Source: Colwellia sp. (GTDB lineage: Bacteria; Pseudomonadota; Gammaproteobacteria; Enterobacterales; Alteromonadaceae). From it: DNA of 52,304 bases. The translations under genes and the position numbers were made by a program. Location: the NCBI RefSeq assembly GCF_013215345.1, contig NZ_JABSOV010000022.1, positions 1 through 52,304 on the forward strand, read 5' to 3'. The notes under the pieces are model-generated. The model worked only from the letters and a program-made list of their open reading frames with translations, ran no database searches and had not been told where the DNA came from. Positions 9,900 through 19,790 of this stretch are shown piece by piece (the first letter of the stretch is position 1; each line of letters starts with the position of its first letter).

Positions 9900-9937
9900 A
9901 ACATGCTAATTTAATGAGAGAGTTAAATTAGCATGTT
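9900..9937. terminator. Strong hairpin downstream of ridA-like gene
   Basis: AACATGCTAATTTAA (9900-9914) pairs perfectly over 15 bases with 9923-9937, with an 8-base loop. It is placed to end the ridA-like transcript. The T-tract is poor on the minus side (CAATGCTTTT). Confidence 0.65.
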
Positions 9938-9969
9938 TGTTTGGTATGAACAATTAGCAGAAATTTTCT

Positions 9970-10320
9970 TTATATTTCCGCAGCAACCACTGATATTTCA
10001 ACCAATAATGCTTCTCGCGCCATTTTAGCCGCAACACAAGCGCGTGCTGGTGCATGACCTTCTGGTAGCCAAGCATCCCATACCGCATTCATATCAGCGA
10101 AATAGCTCATGTCTTTAACATAAATAGTTGCCGATAAGATGTGTGCTCGATCACTTCCTGCTTGTATTAACAGTGCATCAACTTTATCAAGCATGGTTTG
10201 GGTTTGTTCGGTGATATCTTTAGTGGCATCAGCCGCCACTTGACCACATAAGTAAATAGTACCGTTATGTTTAACAATTCTACTCATTCTTTGCTTAGTT
10301 TCTAATCTAGTAATAGTCAT
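9970..10320 (-). CDS. RidA-family (YjgF/YER057c/UK114) protein
   Basis: 116 residues from the ATG at 10320. Members of the family hydrolyse reactive enamine/imine intermediates from PLP enzymes. The visible core is [38 protein letters not shown] and [11 protein letters not shown], where the arginine in PARAC is the expected imine-binding residue. The frame extends up to an ATG at 10368, but the family N-terminus ([13 protein letters not shown]) fits the downstream start. The RMS.IV opening suggests a RidA subgroup other than canonical RidA. It stands alone between two terminator hairpins. Confidence 0.85.
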   Translation of the reverse strand: MTITRLETKQRMSRIVKHNGTIYLCGQVAADATKDITEQTQTMLDKVDALLIQAGSDRAHILSATIYVKDMSYFADMNAVWDAWLPEGHAPARACVAAKMAREALLVEISVVAAEI

Positions 10321-10531
10321 TATAATTTCTGCTCGTCCTAGTAGATATTTTATCGGCATTGTTTTCATGTTTACTTTCTATAAGTAAAGGCATCACTATA
10401 GTCATCGTCTCTCCTTGGCATCCATGCCATCGCGACATACCGTTCATCCTGAACATAACCTCAAAAATAAAACACTCAAACGCTTTGCTAAAATCCCAAC
10501 TAGTTAGAGCTATTCCTTGTGCGTAAAAATA

Positions 10532-10561
10532 AAACCTCAGTGTTTTTCAACAGTGAGGTTT
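10532..10561 (-). terminator. guaA rho-independent terminator
   Basis: AAACCTCA (10532-10539) pairs with TGAGGTTT (10554-10561). On the minus strand it is followed by TTATTTTTA. It lies beyond the structured repeat that follows the guaA stop. Confidence 0.75.
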
Positions 10562-10605
10562 AAATTAAATTCTATATGCAGAGCTTTAATTGAAAGCATA
10601 GGTAG

Positions 10606-10679
10606 AACATTCAAATTCAAGGCGGTAGTACGGAGCCTATGACTATAGGTGAGTACTTCCAACGCTGAAGTTGAGTGTT
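10606..10679. repeat. Structured dispersed repeat, copy A (behind guaA)
   Basis: Nested inverted repeat. The outer arm GGTAGTAC (10624-10631) pairs with GTACTTCC (10653-10660) with one mismatch; then GGAG, inner stem CCTAT/ATAGG (10636-10640 and 10645-10649) with loop GACT, then TGA. A more distal imperfect arm joins 10606-10624 to 10663-10679. It has the same GGAG/TGA frame as copies B and C but a different stem sequence. Confidence 0.7.
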
Positions 10680-10699
10680 ATAACAAGCTTACAAAAAAG

Positions 10700-12277
10700 C
10701 TACTCCCATTCGATAGTCGCTGGTGGTTTTCCTGAGATATCGTAAACTACGCGGGAGATACCATCCACTTCATTGATAATACGATTAGAAACCAAGCCTA
10801 GGAAATCATACGGTAAATGTGACCAACGAGCGGTCATAAAGTCGATAGTTTCAACACAACGTAAAGAAACAACCCAATCGTATTTACGCTGATCGCCCAT
10901 CACACCTACAGATTTTACCGGTAAAAATACGGTAAATGCCTGGCTTACTTTTTTGTATAAGTCGTGGTTGTGTAATTCTTCAATGAAAATAGCATCGGCG
11001 CGACGTAATAAGTCAGCATATTCTTTTTTAACTTCACCTAAAATACGTACACCTAAACCAGGTCCAGGGAACGGGTGACGGTAAAGCATGTCGTACGGTA
11101 AACCTAGCTCTAGACCAATTTTACGTACTTCATCTTTGAATAACTCACGTAATGGTTCAACTAGACCCATTTCCATATGCTCAGGTAAACCACCAACGTT
11201 ATGGTGAGATTTAATCACATGTGCTTTACCAGTAGCAGAAGCCGCTGACTCAATCACATCAGGGTAAATAGTACCTTGTGCTAACCACTTAGCATTTTCA
11301 AGTTTCTTTGATTCTTCTTCAAATACTTCAACAAAAACGTTACCAATGATTTTACGTTTTTTCTCTGGATCGCTTTCATCGGCTAAACGATCTAAGAATC
11401 TGTCTTCAGCCTGAACATGAATAATTTTAAGACCAAAATGATCACCAAACATATCCATTACTTGCTTGCCTTCATCTAAACGAAGCAAACCGTTATCAAC
11501 AAATACACAAGTCAGTTTATCACCGATAGCGCGCTGTAATAACATGGCAACAACAGATGAATCAACACCACCAGAAAGACCAAGGATAACTTCATCGTCA
11601 CCTACTTGTGCTTTCATCTTGGCAATAGCATCATCAATAATTGACGCTGAAGTCCAAAGTTTTTCACATTTACAGATATCTACAACAAAGTTTTCTAAAA
11701 TGCGTAAACCTTGTTTTGTGTGCGTAACTTCAGGGTGGAATTGTACCCCGTAAAATTTCTTCTCTTCATTGGCCATTGCGCCAAAAGCACAACTTGCTGT
11801 TTTTGCAACAGTAACAAAGCCTTCAGGAATTGCAGAAACTTTATCGCCGTGACTCATCCAAACGTCTAGTAAGGCATTACCATTATCACCAACGCTGTCT
11901 TCAACTTTGTTGAATAACGCAGATTGGGCAATTAACTCAACAGCAGCATAACCAAATTCTTTATGACTCGAGCTTTCAACGCCACCGCCAAGTTGCTCAG
12001 CCATGGTTTGCATGCCGTAACAAATACCTAATACTGGTACGCCCGCGGTATATACATATTCAGGTGCACGAGGAGAGTTAGCTTCAGTTACTGACTCTGG
12101 ACCACCAGCAAGGATGATACCCGTTGGGTTAAAACCTTTAATTTGCTCTTCAGTTACGTCCCACGACCAAAGTTCACAGTAAACACCAATCTCACGTACG
12201 CGACGTGCGATAAGTTGAGTGTACTGTGAACCAAAATCTAATATTAGTATGCGGTGATCATGAATGTTTTTACTCAT
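10700..12277 (-). CDS. guaA: GMP synthase (glutamine-hydrolysing)
   Basis: 525 residues, the same length as E. coli GuaA. It converts XMP to GMP using ATP and glutamine. The class I glutamine amidotransferase domain has nucleophile C86 (GICYGMQ) with H181 and E183 (QFHPEVTHT). The ATP-pyrophosphatase domain has the PP-loop SGGVDS (235-240), and the C-terminal dimerisation part ends in [12 protein letters not shown] lies 8 bases before the ATG. It is downstream of guaB on the same strand, but the gap is 243 bases and holds a terminator-like hairpin and a structured repeat, so co-transcription with guaB may be partial. Confidence 0.98.
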   Translation of the reverse strand: MSKNIHDHRILILDFGSQYTQLIARRVREIGVYCELWSWDVTEEQIKGFNPTGIILAGGPESVTEANSPRAPEYVYTAGVPVLGICYGMQTMAEQLGGGVESSSHKEFGYAAVELIAQSALFNKVEDSVGDNGNALLDVWMSHGDKVSAIPEGFVTVAKTASCAFGAMANEEKKFYGVQFHPEVTHTKQGLRILENFVVDICKCEKLWTSASIIDDAIAKMKAQVGDDEVILGLSGGVDSSVVAMLLQRAIGDKLTCVFVDNGLLRLDEGKQVMDMFGDHFGLKIIHVQAEDRFLDRLADESDPEKKRKIIGNVFVEVFEEESKKLENAKWLAQGTIYPDVIESAASATGKAHVIKSHHNVGGLPEHMEMGLVEPLRELFKDEVRKIGLELGLPYDMLYRHPFPGPGLGVRILGEVKKEYADLLRRADAIFIEELHNHDLYKKVSQAFTVFLPVKSVGVMGDQRKYDWVVSLRCVETIDFMTARWSHLPYDFLGLVSNRIINEVDGISRVVYDISGKPPATIEWE

Positions 12278-12329
12278 GGTTGTTTTCCTACTTTAGCGGC
12301 TCATTGATTTAGAGCGATATATAAATAAA

Positions 12330-12362
12330 CAGGCTGAACTAATTTACTAATAGTTCAGCCTG
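12330..12362 (-). terminator. Hairpin in guaB-guaA gap
   Basis: CAGGCTGAACTA (12330-12341) pairs perfectly with TAGTTCAGCCTG (12351-12362) around a 9-base loop. On the minus strand TTTATTTATATA follows, an imperfect T-tract. It can act as a guaB terminator or an attenuator within the operon. Confidence 0.7.
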
Positions 12363-12417
12363 ACAAAAATTCTTTTACTTTCTATTATTTAGAAAGCAAC
12401 AATAGTTTAGTTCGAAG

Positions 12418-12500
12418 CTAGTTAGCACTAGAGCAAAGAAGAAGCACGGAGCTGACGCTAGTCAGTGAGTACTTCTGATGCTGCTATTGTGATTAACTAG
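12418..12500. repeat. Structured dispersed repeat, copy B (behind guaB)
   Basis: Outer arm GAAGCAC (12441-12447) pairs with GTACTTC (12469-12475) with one mismatch; GGAG; inner stem CTGAC/GTCAG (12452-12456 and 12461-12465) with loop GCTA; TGA. A distal arm CTAGTTA (12418-12424) pairs with TAACTAG (12494-12500). It starts about 20 bases after the guaB stop and precedes the hairpin at 12330-12362. Confidence 0.75.
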
Positions 12501-12520
12501 CAAAGAAATAAGCCATTCGA

Positions 12521-13993
12521 CTAACCTGTACGGTAATTAGGAGCTTCTTTGGTGATGGTTACGTCATGTACGTGTGACTCACCCATACCTGCTGAGGTAA
12601 TTTTCATAAACTCAGGTTTGGTGCGCATGGTTTCAATATCTTTACAGCCAGTCAAACCCATTGACGAACGTAAACCACCCATTTGTTGATGAATAATTGC
12701 CGCTACAGGGCCTTTATAAGCAACACGACCTTCAATACCTTCTGGTACTAATTTGTCTGCTTCGCCTTCAGCTTTTTGGAAGTATCTATCACTTGAACCA
12801 TCTTTTTGCGCCATAGCGCCTAAAGAGCCCATACCGCGATAAGACTTGTAGTAACGACCTTGATAAAGCTCAACTTCACCTGGTGCCTCTTCAGTACCAG
12901 CTAACATGCTACCAACCATAACGCAGTGCGCGCCAGCAACTAGGGCTTTAGCAATATCACCCGAGAAACGAATACCGCCATCAGCAATCACTGGAATACC
13001 TGTGCCTTTCAAGCCTTCAACAGCATTTGAAATAGCCGTTAATTGTGGCACACCCACACCAGTAACAATACGCGTAGTACAAATTGACCCTGGGCCGATT
13101 CCAACTTTAACGGCATCAACACCGGCATCAGCCATGGCTTTTGCGCCCGATGCTGTCGCTACATTGCCAGCAATAATTTGCAAATCAGGATATTTATTAC
13201 GTGCTTCTTTAACTCTATCTAATACACCTTGTGAATGACCGTGTGAAGTATCAATTAATAAAACATCAACTCCCGCAGCCACTAGAGCGTCAATGCGCTC
13301 ATCAGTACCTGCGCCAACACCTACAGCAGCACCAACACGTAAACGACCTAATTCGTCTTTACAGGCGTCAGGCTTGTCTTCGGCTTTTTGGTAATCTTTT
13401 GCAGTAATAAGACCCACAAGTTTAAACGCATCATCAACCACTAAGATTTTCTCAATACGGTTACTGTGCATTAAACCTAAAATTTCTTCGCGAGCCGCAC
13501 CTTCTTTAACTGTTACTAGGTTTTCTTTTACTGTCATTAGTGAAGAGACTGGTTTGCTTAAGTCTGTTTCAAAACGTAAGTCACGTCCAGTGATGATACC
13601 AACTAAATTGTTATTATCATCAACAACAGGGAAACCTGAGAAACCTAGGTTATCAGCTTTGTGCATGACCTGTTCAATAGTAAATGTGCTATCTACGGTT
13701 ACAGGATCTGAAACTATGCCACTTTCATACTTCTTCACTTGAGAAACATTTTGCGCTTGTTCAGCAATGGTCATGTTTTTATGAATGAAACCTAAACCAC
13801 CTTCTTGCGCTAACGTGATCGCTAGACGCGCTTCTGTCACTGTGTCCATAGACGCAGAAATCATCGGTACGTTTAAATTAATTTTACGGGTTAATTTAGT
13901 TTTTAAATCAGCCGTGTGTGGGAGTACTTTTGAATGAGCAGGTACAAGTAATACGTCATCAAAAGTTAAAGCTTCTTGGGCAATTCTTAGCAT
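12521..13993 (-). CDS. guaB: Inosine-5'-monophosphate dehydrogenase
   Basis: 490 residues. It oxidises IMP to XMP with NAD, the rate-limiting step to GMP. The TIM barrel carries the catalytic C305 in GPGSICTTR, the DGGIR phosphate loop and the [10 protein letters not shown] flap region. Two CBS domains (about residues 93-205) are inserted in the barrel as usual. A GAGAGAT Shine-Dalgarno precedes the ATG. It is the first gene of guaB-guaA and diverges from xseA, as in E. coli. Confidence 0.98.
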   Translation of the reverse strand: MLRIAQEALTFDDVLLVPAHSKVLPHTADLKTKLTRKINLNVPMISASMDTVTEARLAITLAQEGGLGFIHKNMTIAEQAQNVSQVKKYESGIVSDPVTVDSTFTIEQVMHKADNLGFSGFPVVDDNNNLVGIITGRDLRFETDLSKPVSSLMTVKENLVTVKEGAAREEILGLMHSNRIEKILVVDDAFKLVGLITAKDYQKAEDKPDACKDELGRLRVGAAVGVGAGTDERIDALVAAGVDVLLIDTSHGHSQGVLDRVKEARNKYPDLQIIAGNVATASGAKAMADAGVDAVKVGIGPGSICTTRIVTGVGVPQLTAISNAVEGLKGTGIPVIADGGIRFSGDIAKALVAGAHCVMVGSMLAGTEEAPGEVELYQGRYYKSYRGMGSLGAMAQKDGSSDRYFQKAEGEADKLVPEGIEGRVAYKGPVAAIIHQQMGGLRSSMGLTGCKDIETMRTKPEFMKITSAGMGESHVHDVTITKEAPNYRTG

Positions 13994-14357
13994 CGCAACA
14001 TCTCTCTAAAAAGGTTGGTTAGGGAGTGAATATTGCGGCAGAATTTTAACCGTTTTCTTGTTTTAGGTAAACCTATTTTTTAAACTTTTATCAACTCACT
14101 CAAAAACAAGGCAATAATAGTGCCGAAATACTTTATTTATAAGAATATAATTTGGATTAATGTCCTAACAGCTAATTATTGACAGAGGTGTCAACAAATC
14201 AACCGTATTACAATAAACCATAATATTTGAATGAAAGGCACTAAACACTAGCAAGATATGCTTATGACATTAGCGATTATCAGTTCGGCATTATCTTAGT
14301 AGACTTGATATACTAGCTAGCTATCTGCCTACACAAAACCACGATTACCTCTGCATT
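13994..14357. promoter_or_regulatory. Divergent guaB/xseA control region
   Basis: 364 bases with no gene, which must hold the promoters of guaB and xseA. It contains a 16-base dyad TTGACAgaggTGTCAA (14179-14194) and a CTAGCTAG palindrome near 14312-14324. No PurR-type box was recognised. Exact promoter elements could not be assigned. Confidence 0.45.
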
Positions 14358-15692
14358 ATGAGCCAACAGCATATATTACAAATAAGCGAATTAACTAAAA
14401 AAGTACGCTTTATTCTAGAAAGTGAGCTAAATACGGTTTGGTTAACCGGTGAAGTATCCAATTTTATTGCCGCTAGTTCAGGTCATTGGTATTTATCATT
14501 GAAAGATGCCAAGTCGCAAGTTAAGTGTGCCATGTTTAAAGGCAGTAATAGACGTGTACGTTTAGGCACAGGAGCAAAACCGAGTAATGGCCAACAAGTG
14601 CTTGTGCGCGCTAAAGTGTCTTTATATGAGCCCCGTGGTGACTTCCAGTTGATTATTGAACATATGGAAGATGCTGGTGCCGGTATGCTGCGTCAGCAAT
14701 TCGAACAATTAAAAAACAAACTCAACGCACAAGGCTTATTTGATTTAAGCCATAAAAAAGAAATACCGACACATATCAATTGTGTTGGTATTGTTACTTC
14801 CCCTACCGGTGCTGCGGTGAAAGACATTTTAACGGTACTTAAACGTCGTAATCCAAATATCAAAGCTATTATCTATCCCGCTTTGGTACAAGGTGACTAT
14901 GCGCAAGGTGATATTTGCCATGCCATTGAGCGAGCCAATAGTCGTCAAGAATGTGATGTACTCATTGTTGGTCGAGGTGGTGGCTCTTTAGAAGATTTAT
15001 GGCCGTTTAATGAAGAAAGTGTTGTTCGCGCTATCTATCAAAGCAATCTGCCAGTGATTAGCGCCGTTGGTCATGAAATTGATACCACACTAAGTGATTA
15101 TGTCGCTGACTTACGCGCCGCTACCCCCTCTGCAGCAGCGGAGTTAGTATCAAGCGATAGTAGTGAGTTGCTTAACCGAGTAGTAATGCTTAAACAGCGT
15201 TTGCTAAAAGCTCAGCAAGTAAAACTTGCCCAATTAGGCAATGAAAGAAATTATTTACAACACAGATTATCGCAAGTCCACCCTGAACAACAGTTACAAA
15301 TACAGCAACAAAAAGCCGATGAATTGGCCTTACGTTTAAAACAAGCGATGAAGCGTAATATTGTCCAGTGCCAAGCTAAGCCTGCTCAGCTTAGTCAACG
15401 TCTTTTACAGCAATCACCAGAAAAAATGATTCAAGCACAACAAGAAAAAACTCAGCAGAATATGCAGAGAATTAGCCAAGCGATGCAAAACACTTTACAG
15501 CATAAAAGTGAAAGTTTTGTCCACTTGATTGAGCAATTACAACTTGTCAGCCCGCTAGCAACGATAGCTAGAGGTTACAGTGTTACTCGTAATAACAGCA
15601 ATACCGTTATCACTAAAGTTGCTCAGGTTAGCAAGGATGAAGAGATTAGCGTGCAATTAAGTGATGGCAGTATTCATGCGCGGGTAATATAA
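14358..15692 (+). CDS. xseA: Exodeoxyribonuclease VII large subunit
   Basis: 444 residues. The enzyme with XseB degrades single-stranded DNA in both directions. The N-terminal OB-fold (residues 1-105, VWLTGEVSNF, HWYLSLKD, MFKG) is followed by the catalytic domain with IVTSPTGAAVKDI, IVGRGGGSLEDLWPFN and the HEIDTTLSDYVADLRAATPSAAAEL block. A long coiled-coil (about 265-395) and the short C-terminal YSVT segment complete it. No clear Shine-Dalgarno precedes the ATG at 14358, but the N-terminus fits the family. No xseB is in the window. It diverges from guaB, as in E. coli. Confidence 0.96.
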   Translation: MSQQHILQISELTKKVRFILESELNTVWLTGEVSNFIAASSGHWYLSLKDAKSQVKCAMFKGSNRRVRLGTGAKPSNGQQVLVRAKVSLYEPRGDFQLIIEHMEDAGAGMLRQQFEQLKNKLNAQGLFDLSHKKEIPTHINCVGIVTSPTGAAVKDILTVLKRRNPNIKAIIYPALVQGDYAQGDICHAIERANSRQECDVLIVGRGGGSLEDLWPFNEESVVRAIYQSNLPVISAVGHEIDTTLSDYVADLRAATPSAAAELVSSDSSELLNRVVMLKQRLLKAQQVKLAQLGNERNYLQHRLSQVHPEQQLQIQQQKADELALRLKQAMKRNIVQCQAKPAQLSQRLLQQSPEKMIQAQQEKTQQNMQRISQAMQNTLQHKSESFVHLIEQLQLVSPLATIARGYSVTRNNSNTVITKVAQVSKDEEISVQLSDGSIHARVI

Positions 15693-15743
15693 ATTTACTC
15701 TCTGATAAGTATTTTTCTTTAGCAGTAAGGCAATATAAGTAGA

Positions 15744-16427
15744 CTAGTAATCATGTGCTAGCGCTTGATAAAGCAATTCAATAACTTGTTGCTTACTCAC
15801 TTTATTAAACTTAACCCCAAAAGAGAGACCATCAATTTGCTGTTTAATATTGCAAATGGTGGCGTTGAGTTTAATATTATTTTCCCCTTCACCTGTTTCC
15901 ACCACAATATCGATAACTTTATCTTCTGCCAAAACCAACTGTTCGCCATTGATAATATCTAGCTGGCCACCATCAACCGATACGTTAGTCATGGTTGTTT
16001 GCCAGTAAACGTCATCAATTTTTACTTTAGCGTAAATGTGGGTATCAATACGCACAGAGGAACGTAATTGTTGTAAGGTCACGGTATTAGGGATATCTAA
16101 CACCATAATACGTGAGGGTATTTGCAAGGTTTGTCTAACGCTGCTAATAAAAGCCACCGCAGCGCCATCACGACCTTCAATAAGGCCACGGACAGTGATC
16201 ACTGTGCCTTGAGAAATATATTGAGAAAACGCACCTAATTTGGTCGCATCGGGATATTCAATTAGTACATACTTCTTAGGTAAGTAACCAATATAAAAGG
16301 TATGGAACTTTCTTTTTTGACCTGCAGGGGTACAGATATCAATAGTGATAGGCGCACCCGCTTTTAGATAAGCTAAATTACGCACAGAAGGTTTTTTTGG
16401 ATTGGTTAAAATTGCTTGTCCTGCCAT
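15744..16427 (-). CDS. PilZ-domain protein with YcgR-like N-terminal domain
   Basis: 227 residues from the ATG at 16427 (the frame opens at a TTG 18 bases earlier without a Shine-Dalgarno). The N-terminal half (FHTFYIGYLPKKYVLIEYP) resembles the flagellar-brake domain. The C-terminal PilZ domain has the c-di-GMP motifs RxxxR (R122-R126, LRSSVRID) and (D/N)xSxxG (N148-G153, NVSVDGG), both intact, so ligand binding is expected. It may adjust motility or adhesion in response to c-di-GMP. It lies between xseA (convergent) and der. Confidence 0.85.
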   Translation of the reverse strand: MAGQAILTNPKKPSVRNLAYLKAGAPITIDICTPAGQKRKFHTFYIGYLPKKYVLIEYPDATKLGAFSQYISQGTVITVRGLIEGRDGAAVAFISSVRQTLQIPSRIMVLDIPNTVTLQQLRSSVRIDTHIYAKVKIDDVYWQTTMTNVSVDGGQLDIINGEQLVLAEDKVIDIVVETGEGENNIKLNATICNIKQQIDGLSFGVKFNKVSKQQVIELLYQALAHDY

Positions 16428-16486
16428 ATTTTTCAATAAGATCAAACGTGGAACGTATCTATAACCTTAATTAAATAAAACAGAAA

Positions 16487-16518
16487 TTGCAACTTACTGT
16501 AAGCACAGTAAGTTGCAA
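16487..16518 (-). terminator. der terminator
   Basis: TTGCAACTTACTGT (16487-16500) pairs with ACAGTAAGTTGCAA (16505-16518), loop AAGC, followed on the minus strand by TTTCTGTTTTATTT. It lies just after the der stop. Confidence 0.85.
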
Positions 16519-16524
16519 CAAACG

Positions 16525-18012
16525 TTAATCTTTTTTATAACCTTGTGTTAATCGAGCAATTTTCTTTTGCTGGGTATAGGTTAACTTTTTCTTACCGGCA
16601 AATGGATTCAAGGTGTCTTTAAACTGAATACGAATAGGTGTACCCATCATTTTTAACGACTTACGATAGTAGTTCATTAAATAACGTTTATAAGACATTG
16701 GCAATTTCTTCGCCAAGTTACCATGAACGATAATAATAGGTGGGTTATAACCACCTGCATGGGCATATTTAAGTTTAATACGACGCCCTTGGTGCATTGG
16801 TGGTTGGTGATCAAAAACCGCCATATCAAGTATTTTAGTTACCATAGCGGTAGAAATACGTTTTGTTGCTGAAACAAATGCTTCTTCCACTGATTCATAC
16901 AAGTGACCAACACCGGTACCGTGTAATGCAGAAATAAAATGTATACGGGCAAAGTCGATAAAGCCTAAACGTCTATCAAGCTCTGTCTTAATACGATCTT
17001 TTTCATGATCCTCTAAGCCATCCCATTTATTTACCGCTAAAACTAAAGAACGTCCTGCTTCAAGAATAAAGCCCAGTAAGCTTAAATCTTGATCACTAAT
17101 ACCTTCTTGCGCATCAATAATAAGTAGACAAACGTTAGCATCTTCAATGGCACGTAAGGTTTTAATCACCGAGTATTTTTCTACCACGTCAGTAACATTT
17201 TTACGACGACGAATACCCGCAGTATCAATTAAGGTATATTCGCGGCCATTACGCTCCATTGGAATATAAACACTATCACGTGTAGTACCTGGCATATCAT
17301 AAACAACAACACGTTCTTCACCCAGAATACGGTTAGTTAGTGTTGATTTACCTACATTAGGACGACCAATGATAGCTAATTTAATTTTGTCATTTTCTTT
17401 AGGCTCATCTTCAAGCTTTTTAGCCAGCTCTTCTTCTGTTAGTTCAACCTCTACTTCATCAGAAAATTCATCATTCTCTTCACCTTCTTCTTTAGGCTCA
17501 ACTGGGTTAGCCAAAGCTTCGATATGCGGGGTTAAGGCAAGCGTTAACAGTTGCGTAACACCACGACCGTGGGCAGCAGCAATTTGATGAACATGTTCAC
17601 CTAAACCTAAAGAATAGAATTCGGCAACAGCTGAATCGCCATGAATACCGTCAATTTTATTAGCAACGACGAATATTTTTTTATTTTGCTTACGTAAATG
17701 ATCAGCAATACCATGATCAGCTGCGGTTAAGCCATCACGAGCATCAACTAAAAACAGTACCGCATCGGCTTCTTCAATTGCCAATAGCGACTGCTCAGCC
17801 ATCTTTACGTCAATGCCTTTTTCATCACCATTAATACCGCCGGTATCAATAACAATAAATGGATGTTCTTCTACTTCAGCTTGACCATATTGACGATCGC
17901 GAGTTAGACCAGGGTAATCGGCAACAAGTGCATTACGACTACGGGTTAAACGGTTAAATAACGTTGATTTACCTACATTAGGACGGCCAACAAGAGCAAC
18001 TACAGGAAGCAT
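16525..18012 (-). CDS. der: Ribosome-assembly GTPase Der (EngA)
   Basis: 495 residues from the ATG at 18012. Der has two tandem G domains and acts in 50S subunit maturation. Each domain shows a P-loop GRPNVGKST (first at residues 9-17) with DTGG / DTAG switch motifs and NKxD (NKID, NKWD). The domains are joined by a very acidic linker ([20 protein letters not shown] region). A C-terminal KH-like domain ends in a basic tail. The frame opens 27 bases upstream at a TTG, but GAGGTG lies 4 bases before the ATG and family members start [17 protein letters not shown]. It ends the bamB cluster and has its own terminator. Confidence 0.97.
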   Translation of the reverse strand: MLPVVALVGRPNVGKSTLFNRLTRSRNALVADYPGLTRDRQYGQAEVEEHPFIVIDTGGINGDEKGIDVKMAEQSLLAIEEADAVLFLVDARDGLTAADHGIADHLRKQNKKIFVVANKIDGIHGDSAVAEFYSLGLGEHVHQIAAAHGRGVTQLLTLALTPHIEALANPVEPKEEGEENDEFSDEVEVELTEEELAKKLEDEPKENDKIKLAIIGRPNVGKSTLTNRILGEERVVVYDMPGTTRDSVYIPMERNGREYTLIDTAGIRRRKNVTDVVEKYSVIKTLRAIEDANVCLLIIDAQEGISDQDLSLLGFILEAGRSLVLAVNKWDGLEDHEKDRIKTELDRRLGFIDFARIHFISALHGTGVGHLYESVEEAFVSATKRISTAMVTKILDMAVFDHQPPMHQGRRIKLKYAHAGGYNPPIIIVHGNLAKKLPMSYKRYLMNYYRKSLKMMGTPIRIQFKDTLNPFAGKKKLTYTQQKKIARLTQGYKKD

Positions 18013-18145
18013 GAGCACCTCAAAGAAATAACCATACAAGCGAGTAATGCATGGTTTTTCAGAAATATATAAAAACTAAATATCAAGAATAAAAAGCAAG
18101 ACTGCTCAGTCTACTAAGTTAAAGTTGATATTGCTAAAAACAAGC

Positions 18146-18179
18146 AACGGCTCCGGATGCACTTTGCATAGGAGCCGTT
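18146..18179 (-). terminator. Hairpin downstream of bamB, upstream of der
   Basis: AACGGCTCC (18146-18154) pairs with GGAGCCGTT (18171-18179); an inner ATGC/GCAT pair extends it. On the minus strand GCTTGTTTTTAG follows, so it can terminate transcripts coming from bamB before der. Confidence 0.7.
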
Positions 18180-18183
18180 AGTA

Positions 18184-18445
18184 TACCAAATCAAATTAGT
18201 TTATTCACAGCTCAGAGCTATGTTTTGAAAACTAGAACAAATAAAATTTGTGATGGTCTAGTTATTCTAAATCAAACAAATTTGTGCAGTTATCGTTTTC
18301 CAAACAAGCTCCCAAGGGCGAGTTTAAAATCCTTATACCCTACGTTATTGATTTAGATAAGGGAATTACCATTACTCTCAATCAATACCTTGCCTATAAG
18401 GATTTTAATTCTCGCTGAGTGAGAAAAAACCTAATTGAATTGGTA
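18184..18445. mobile_element. MITE-like element between bamB and der
   Basis: About 262 bases bounded by near-perfect terminal inverted repeats: TACCAAATCAAATTAG (18184-18199) against CTAATTGAATTGGTA (18431-18445). Inside is a long imperfect hairpin in which GCGAGTTTAAAATCCTTATA (18318-18337) pairs with 18395-18415, and TATTGATT pairs further inward with AATCAATA. It has no coding capacity. This is the shape of a miniature inverted-repeat element; a target-site duplication is not obvious. Confidence 0.6.
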
Positions 18446-18496
18446 TTCATTCTAGCTGCTTTCTTTCGAAAAAGAAGTAGCTAAAAACAGTGCAAC

Positions 18497-19741
18497 TTAT
18501 TGAGCAGCACTGACAATTTTTGGTGTGATGATAGCTTGTAAATCACCATCACGAGATTGACTATATAAAACATCATCAACCACTGTTGGTGTTGAATGTA
18601 TACCACTACCATCAACTTTATGACGAGAAACTATTTCACCGGTTTCTTGATCAAGCCAATGTAAGTAACCTTCAAAATCACCAACAACAATATAGTTATC
18701 AACTACGGCTGGGCCGGTAACACTTCGGTTAGTTAACTCCATGTTACTCCAGCGTTCAATACCATTGATACGATTAAGTGCATAAACGTGACCGCTGGTA
18801 TTGGTAATATAAATATCATTTCGATAAACAGAAATTTGTCTAAATGATGAATATTGGCGTTTCCATAAAATGCGACCTGATTTTAAATCGATAGCAACTA
18901 GGTTGCCACGCGCAGAGATTACATAAATTTTATCACCAAAAACTACCGGCGCAGAATCAACATCAATAACACGTTCTAATTCTGTTGAACCAGTCGCTTC
19001 ACCTACTTCGGTAGTCCAGCCTGCTTGGCCTTTCTCAAGGATGTAAACGGAAAGTTCACCCTTGCCTGAGCCAATCAAGACACCACCAGAGGCTATTACC
19101 GGCGTACTAATACCACGTAAGGTTAATGCCGGAACATCTTGCTCAACCTTCCACAACTCTTCACCCGTGCTGGCATCAAAAGCTTTAATTAGGCCTGAGG
19201 CAGAATTTACCACTAAGATACCTGAGTCTATCGCGGGTTGAGTTATCACTTCACCCTTAATCTTTGCTTGCCAAACTAGCTCGCCAGTCTCGGCATCTAA
19301 GGCATAAACCTTACCACTTTCAGTACCTAAGAATATTTTATTAAGACCGGCTGTCGGGCCACCAGCAACTTTAGCAGAAATTCGGCTATCCCAAAAACTA
19401 CGTTCGTTATTAATATCACTTAAGTCGGCTTGCCACACTTTTTTACCACTGTCTTTATCAAAGGCAATCACATCGCCCATACGACTAGCGCTATAAACTT
19501 TGTTGTACGCAACGATAGGTTTTAGCCGTGAAAAATAATCATCAACGCCATCACCAACACTGCGATCCCATAATACTTCGACATCAAAAGCATTCTCTAA
19601 GTCTGAAAGCTCTGCCACTTTAGTACTAGGATCTTCATCATCATTTGAAGAACAAGCCAGTAAACTTGCAGACAACAAGACAATGGCTAGTGCCTTTTTA
19701 GCACTAAAGTTCTTAAAAATTTTATGTTCAAAATAACGCAT
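18497..19741 (-). CDS. bamB: Outer-membrane assembly lipoprotein BamB
   Basis: 414 residues from the ATG at 19741. BamB is the beta-propeller subunit of the BAM complex that inserts beta-barrel proteins in the outer membrane. A lipobox LLAC places lipidated C30 at the start of the mature protein. The rest consists of PQQ-like propeller blades (GKKVWQADL, GELVWQAKI, GEELWKVEQ, GRILWKRQY, GIERWSNM repeats). The reading frame continues to a TTG at 19777, but an AAGGC Shine-Dalgarno precedes the ATG. It follows yfgM by 49 bases. Confidence 0.96.
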   Translation of the reverse strand: MRYFEHKIFKNFSAKKALAIVLLSASLLACSSNDDEDPSTKVAELSDLENAFDVEVLWDRSVGDGVDDYFSRLKPIVAYNKVYSASRMGDVIAFDKDSGKKVWQADLSDINNERSFWDSRISAKVAGGPTAGLNKIFLGTESGKVYALDAETGELVWQAKIKGEVITQPAIDSGILVVNSASGLIKAFDASTGEELWKVEQDVPALTLRGISTPVIASGGVLIGSGKGELSVYILEKGQAGWTTEVGEATGSTELERVIDVDSAPVVFGDKIYVISARGNLVAIDLKSGRILWKRQYSSFRQISVYRNDIYITNTSGHVYALNRINGIERWSNMELTNRSVTGPAVVDNYIVVGDFEGYLHWLDQETGEIVSRHKVDGSGIHSTPTVVDDVLYSQSRDGDLQAIITPKIVSAAQ

Positions 19742-19790
19742 AGTTTGCCTTTTAACTAAAATAAATGAGTGTGCCAAATAACCGGGTAAG

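Larger units (their letters stand above)
10369..10699. other. Intergenic region between ridA-like gene and guaA
   Basis: 331 bases without a convincing gene. From right to left it holds one copy of the structured repeat (about 10601-10680), the guaA terminator hairpin (10532-10561), and a stretch up to the ridA-like start in which nothing else was recognised. Confidence 0.6.
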
